DNA of 15,043 nucleotides from NCBI GenBank assembly GCA_964480735.1, contig CAYZQS010000063.1, positions 1-15,043 of the forward strand. Direction: 5' to 3'. Under the pieces are notes generated by a model that saw only the letters and a list, made by a program, of their open reading frames with translations, was not told the DNA's origin and made no database searches. This DNA is from UBA5972 sp964480735. Lineage in GTDB: Bacteria; Pseudomonadota; Alphaproteobacteria; Rhodobacterales; Rhodobacteraceae. Positions within the stretch are counted from its first letter, which is position 1, and each line of letters opens with the position of its first letter. This document shows, in pieces, positions 14,830 to 15,043 of this stretch. The translations under genes were made by a program, and so were the position numbers.

Positions 14830-15043
14830 AACCACGCACGTTTTCGCGCTTGGCGGGTTTCACCCGAATTGCAGCAAATTCAGGTTGTGACGCATAACTG
14901 TGCCGGTTGGCGGGTTAATCTGCTATATATTAGCGAGGTTACCGGCCAAAATTGGCGGCCATGCGCCAATCCAAAGCCGGATGTGGTATCGCCCAAATTT
15001 AGCCTGCGTGGCGGGTCGGACATACTCTGCGGCTTGATATTCG
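14830..15043. other. Region after pncB: short repeats, inverted repeat, possible edge of a minus-strand gene
   Basis: No complete gene is visible. TTGGCGGGTT occurs at 14850-14859 and 14907-14916, and TTGGCGG again at 14952-14958. A small stem CGGGT/ACCCG (14854-14866) lies 24 nt after the pncB stop but has no T-run. A perfect 7-bp inverted repeat ATTGGCG/CGCCAAT with a 6-nt loop sits at 14951-14970. On the minus strand a frame is open for 39 codons from the window edge to a TAG at 14923-14925; it might be the C-terminus of a gene beyond the window, but matches nothing I recognise. Confidence 0.4.
14951..14970. repeat. Perfect 7-bp inverted repeat
   Basis: ATTGGCG (14951-14957) and CGCCAAT (14964-14970) are separated by GCCATG. 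It could form a hairpin or serve as a dyad operator. There is no adjacent T-run on either side, so it is not an obvious intrinsic terminator. Confidence 0.45.

Noticed and set aside
14854..14866. Hairpin CGGGT-TTC-ACCCG as pncB terminator
   Set aside because: Only a 5-bp stem, a tight 3-nt loop and no T-run; not enough to call a terminator.
1..15043. CRISPR array, tRNA/rRNA genes, insertion sequences, phage or defence genes
   Set aside because: No regularly spaced repeats, no cloverleaf or rRNA sequence that I can see, and no transposase, integrase or defence-type domain in any credible frame.

Overview
The window looks like a piece of an alphaproteobacterial chromosome, most likely Rhodobacteraceae / Roseobacter group. 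This rests on protein flavour (the ABC exporter pair, the Hsp33 - CoA-pyrophosphatase - CCA-transferase order, the SLT_2 transglycosylase) and on moderately high GC with frequent GTG/TTG starts. It is inference: no 16S or other marker gene is present. The content is mostly housekeeping and accessory-metabolic. I find no phage, transposase, CRISPR, toxin-antitoxin or defence locus, and no clearly new multi-gene system.

Layout. (1) 1-2284, signalling: a small Hpt phosphotransfer protein (minus) is divergent from a REC-SpoIIE/PP2C response regulator (plus), whose 3' end overlaps a convergent Nudix hydrolase (minus). (2) 2379-5131, a compact plus-strand run: Hsp33 redox chaperone, TTG-started CoA-type Nudix hydrolase, and CCA tRNA nucleotidyltransferase, with 9-nt or overlapping junctions and a possible heat-shock promoter in front. 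(3) 5192-6377, two tandem LysE/RhtB-type exporters; the second has no conventional start codon that would include its conserved N-terminus. (4) 6432-10108, two half-size ABC exporters with an ATGA overlap, probably a heterodimer. (5) 10339-11601, a secreted MltB-type lytic transglycosylase with a peptidoglycan-binding tail, abutting tail-to-tail (zero gap) a ZapE/AFG1-type ATPase (minus, 11602-12672). (6) A 100-N assembly gap at 12736-12835. (7) 12913-14829, a pncA-pncB pair that turns nicotinamide into nicotinate and then nicotinate mononucleotide (NAD salvage). (8) 14830-15043, non-coding or the edge of a further gene, with short repeats and an inverted repeat.

How the genes work together: the Hpt protein plausibly phosphorylates the REC domain of the neighbouring phosphatase, which would act on a STAS-type anti-sigma antagonist encoded elsewhere. 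PncA feeds PncB directly. The two ABC halves probably assemble together. The rest are independent housekeeping functions packed closely, with several tail-to-tail junctions of zero or negative spacing.
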